IMG/VR virus record: IMGVR_UViG_3300030116_001948
Location: 1 to 42,788 of that record
Direction: 5' to 3' (one strand)
Length of the DNA stretch: 42,788 nucleotides
DNA from: a virus
Positions within the stretch are counted from its first letter, which is position 1. Each line of letters begins with the position of its first letter. The notes beneath the pieces are model-generated. The model did not search any database, was not told where the DNA came from, and saw nothing but the letters and a program-made list of their open reading frames with translations. Below, in pieces: positions 40,576 to 42,788 of this stretch. The position numbers and the translations under genes are program-made.

Positions 40576-40920
40576 TTATCTACCTGGTCCACCGCCACCA
40601 CCACCAAGGTCAGCGTGTTGCCCACCAAAGGTGTGACTCATATTAAAAGGTGCTGTTCCTATATTATTTAATAAAGTAGCATCAGGATTATCTAATGATG
40701 TACTTTGTATAGGATTGTTTGTACCACCTAATCTGTTAAACGTATCTGCTGGTCCACTATCATCATTATTAACAAAGGTATTAGTATATGCACCACCAGT
40801 GCCTCCACATAAACTAGTTAAACTTATGTTTGTTGTTTGGATAACATTGGTAGCTTCTCCAAGAGCACTACCTATTCCCTTCATACCTACGTTGCTTGTT
40901 CCTACTGCTGGACCTGCCAT
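40576..40920 (-). CDS. Gly/Asn-rich small virion protein (114 aa)
   Basis: The protein MAGPAVGTSNVGMKGIGSAL continues with many Gly, Thr, Asn residues (TSLCGGTGGAYTNTFVNND) and ends in a Gly-rich tail (HADLGGGGGGPGR). This low-complexity, non-helical composition suits a surface or fibre-associated component. It follows the 79-aa gene by a few bases. No motif identifies the family. Confidence 0.6.
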   Translation of the reverse strand: MAGPAVGTSNVGMKGIGSALGEATNVIQTTNISLTSLCGGTGGAYTNTFVNNDDSGPADTFNRLGGTNNPIQSTSLDNPDATLLNNIGTAPFNMSHTFGGQHADLGGGGGGPGR

Positions 40921-40923
40921 TTA

Positions 40924-41163
40924 CTACTCAGCGTCTCTAATTGCTGTTAAATCTGTAATCTCTTGACTTACTTCTGTAAGCTGTGCTTCAAGACTAGCTT
41001 TATTAGCTTCAGCATTTTCAAGTGCCTCTGTTAAAACATAATCACTTTTATAATCTAATACTGTAACATCATTACCATCTGCATCTTGCATAGTTCTAGT
41101 ATGCTTAATTTCAACCATTTTTACTTCACCATCAGGTTCTAATGCTGTTATTATTTTAGGCAT
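40924..41163 (-). CDS. small coiled-coil protein downstream of fibre (79 aa)
   Basis: The frame reads MPKIITALEPDGEVKMVEIK, a beta-like N-terminal part with YKSDYVLTEALENAEANKA, then a coiled coil (LEAQLTEVSQEITDLTAIRD). It overlaps the fibre end by 13 bases, so the two are co-translated. A small fibre-assembly or tail accessory role is plausible. Function unknown. Confidence 0.65.
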   Translation of the reverse strand: MPKIITALEPDGEVKMVEIKHTRTMQDADGNDVTVLDYKSDYVLTEALENAEANKASLEAQLTEVSQEITDLTAIRDAE

Positions 41164-42788
41164 TTTTTTAACTCCTCAATTTGTTCTTGTTGTTCTTGTA
41201 CTGCTTTAATTAAAACAGATACCATTTTACCATAGTCAACTGTTTTAAATTCTTTTTGTGTTTTTAAATCTTCGTGTTCTTTTACCACTTCTGGTATAAT
41301 TTTTTCTATTTCTTGTGCTATAACACCAATATCGTGTGATTTATCTCTTTTTTCTTTCCAGTCATACTCTACTGGATTCATTTGTAATACTTCTTTTAAA
41401 CCATAAGGTATTGGTTTAATATTCTTTTTTAATCTTTTATCAGAACCAGTACTGCTTGAAAAAGCAACTACGTCATTATCAAAATGTCCAGCACCACCTG
41501 TTGTAAATAAAACTTCAGGTCCACCTAAAGCATCATCACCAGCGTCAAATCTTAAATCGGCATTAGAAGTACCTATACCAAATCTCCAAGCTACTACACC
41601 CTGTCTTTCTAACTTTACATTACATAATGCATTACCTGGATTTATATGAAGTAAAGCATCGGGGTCATTATGTGCTATTGCCACACGATCAGTTGATCCC
41701 TCAACAAATAATGTATTGGCATTACCATTAGTTTCTACTCTAAAATCTAAATCTAAAGAACCGTCATTAAATATTACTCCAGTGCTATTAAATCTCATTT
41801 TGTTTTGTCCGCCTACATAATGAACAACATTATCTGCACTTTCTTCAAAAATATAAGTATTACCACCACCATCTAAAAATAATTTCTTAGCAGCTTTTAC
41901 TCTCGTGTCTTGTAGTAAATCAATAGCCATTGCACCACCATCGATAACCATATAATTTGTATTACCACCACTACCATTATCATTCCTAAATATAATATCT
42001 CCATCATCTTGATACTGGTCAATATAAAAATGCCCAGTAGAATTTGTTATAAAAGTATTACTTCCATTATGGAAAAAAGCACCATCTCCTGCATTACCCA
42101 CTTCAAAGGTAACACTATCAGGAGTTCGTATTGTTTTATTAGCATAAGTTCTTGTTTGACTACCATCTAATGTTAAGTAAGCAGTAACACCACCACTTCC
42201 ATCATCACAATTAAAAATAATATCTGCATCGTTTGTATTTTGCTCTAAAATTAAATGTCCACTATAAGTAGCAATATAATTATTGTTGCTTTCATGTGAT
42301 AATTGTAATTCGTTTCCTGCTCCAAAAGTTAATCTTTGATCATCATTTGGTATTCTTACTCTTGCATTTTCACTTGCATCAATAATAATAGCATCTTTAT
42401 TTGTACCACCATCATTTACTCTAAAATAAATATCTCTATCGCTAATAGTAGAGTGTATAAAGTTAATGTTACTATCGTGAACTATTTGTAAATCATCTGA
42501 ATCTCCAAGTTTTATTCTATCACTATCTCCCATATCAAGATGGCTTGATAAATGTAGTTCCTTAAATACATAAACTATAGCAGCTCCACCATCAAGTCTT
42601 AAATATTCAGTAACACCACCACTACCATTATCTGATTTAAATATAATATCGCCATCGTCTTGATTGTTGATAATATTAAATTGTCCAGTATAATTATCGA
42701 TATAAGTATTACTTCCGTCGTGGTTTATTTGTAAATCTTGACCAGCACCTATTGCTAGTCTTTGATTGTCATAAGGCAATTTGACTCT
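41151..42788 (-). CDS. tail fibre with peptidase S74 chaperone domain, 5' truncated (at least 545 aa)
   Basis: The frame is open to the window edge; its first readable codons at the edge are RVKLPYDNQRL, so the real start is outside. Four imperfect repeats of about 60-80 residues follow, each with 'LQ--H-GSNTYI---TG---I----DDGDIIF--DNGSGG---YL-LDGG'. The C-terminal part has SDKRLKKNIKPIPYGLKEVL, PVEYDWKEKRDKSHDIGVIA and a coiled coil (IKAVQEQQEQIEELKKCLK), the signature of the S74 intramolecular chaperone that assembles fibre trimers and cuts itself off. This is a host-recognition fibre. It probably continues with the N-terminal fragment at 1-178, but the frame does not join directly. Confidence 0.88.
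   Translation of the reverse strand, partial: RVKLPYDNQRLAIGAGQDLQINHDGSNTYIDNYTGQFNIINNQDDGDIIFKSDNGSGGVTEYLRLDGGAAIVYVFKELHLSSHLDMGDSDRIKLGDSDDLQIVHDSNINFIHSTISDRDIYFRVNDGGTNKDAIIIDASENARVRIPNDDQRLTFGAGNELQLSHESNNNYIATYSGHLILEQNTNDADIIFNCDDGSGGVTAYLTLDGSQTRTYANKTIRTPDSVTFEVGNAGDGAFFHNGSNTFITNSTGHFYIDQYQDDGDIIFRNDNGSGGNTNYMVIDGGAMAIDLLQDTRVKAAKKLFLDGGGNTYIFEESADNVVHYVGGQNKMRFNSTGVIFNDGSLDLDFRVETNGNANTLFVEGSTDRVAIAHNDPDALLHINPGNALCNVKLERQGVVAWRFGIGTSNADLRFDAGDDALGGPEVLFTTGGAGHFDNDVVAFSSSTGSDKRLKKNIKPIPYGLKEVLQMNPVEYDWKEKRDKSHDIGVIAQEIEKIIPEVVKEHEDLKTQKEFKTVDYGKMVSVLIKAVQEQQEQIEELKKCLK

Overview
The window is almost certainly an (almost) complete genome of a tailed double-stranded DNA phage. 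It is very AT-rich, tightly packed and lacks integrase, repressor or recognisable tRNA genes, so a lytic lifestyle is likely. A P22-like portal, scaffold, capsid protein, terminase, a nozzle-like protein and one giant internal-type virion protein point to a short-tailed (podovirus-like) phage. The overall look, including runs of tiny basic proteins and the giant virion protein, resembles uncultured marine phages; that ecological guess is inference.

Layout: there are two opposed transcription blocks. The leftward (minus-strand) block runs from about 11.4 kb down to position 1 and, if the ends are treated as joined, continues from 42.8 kb down to 22.7 kb. In transcription order it has small genes, small terminase, a 36-aa bridging ORF, large terminase, portal, scaffold, capsid, connector/adaptor proteins, a string of tiny lysine-rich proteins, and the tail fibre. 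The fibre starts at 178 and its end, with a peptidase S74 chaperone, is at 41-42.8 kb. After it come a membrane protein, an exported thioredoxin-like protein without its cysteines, a metallophosphatase, a nozzle-like protein, a T4-type lysozyme and a 3182-aa protein.

The rightward (plus-strand) block, 11.1-22.5 kb, is the early/replication arm. It starts near a close-to-consensus sigma70 promoter (11101-11129). It has small unknown genes, then a four-gene cassette (13973-17815): a candidate ubiquitin-like protein with an internal Gly-Gly, a 641-aa protein with a possible E2-like His-Pro/Cys site, a JAB/JAMM metalloprotease and an E1/ThiF adenylating enzyme. Replication genes follow: zinc ribbon, ERF/Sak-like annealing protein, SSB-like protein, a primase-helicase fusion and an Hjc-like resolvase. 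No DNA or RNA polymerase is seen.

The most interesting parts are the ubiquitin-like cassette and two regions of nested complementary sequence that read as structured RNAs (12528-12803 and 22544-22675). Several intercistronic hairpins in the rightward arm also lack the U-tract expected of intrinsic terminators. All function calls are from motif reading alone; no database search was possible.
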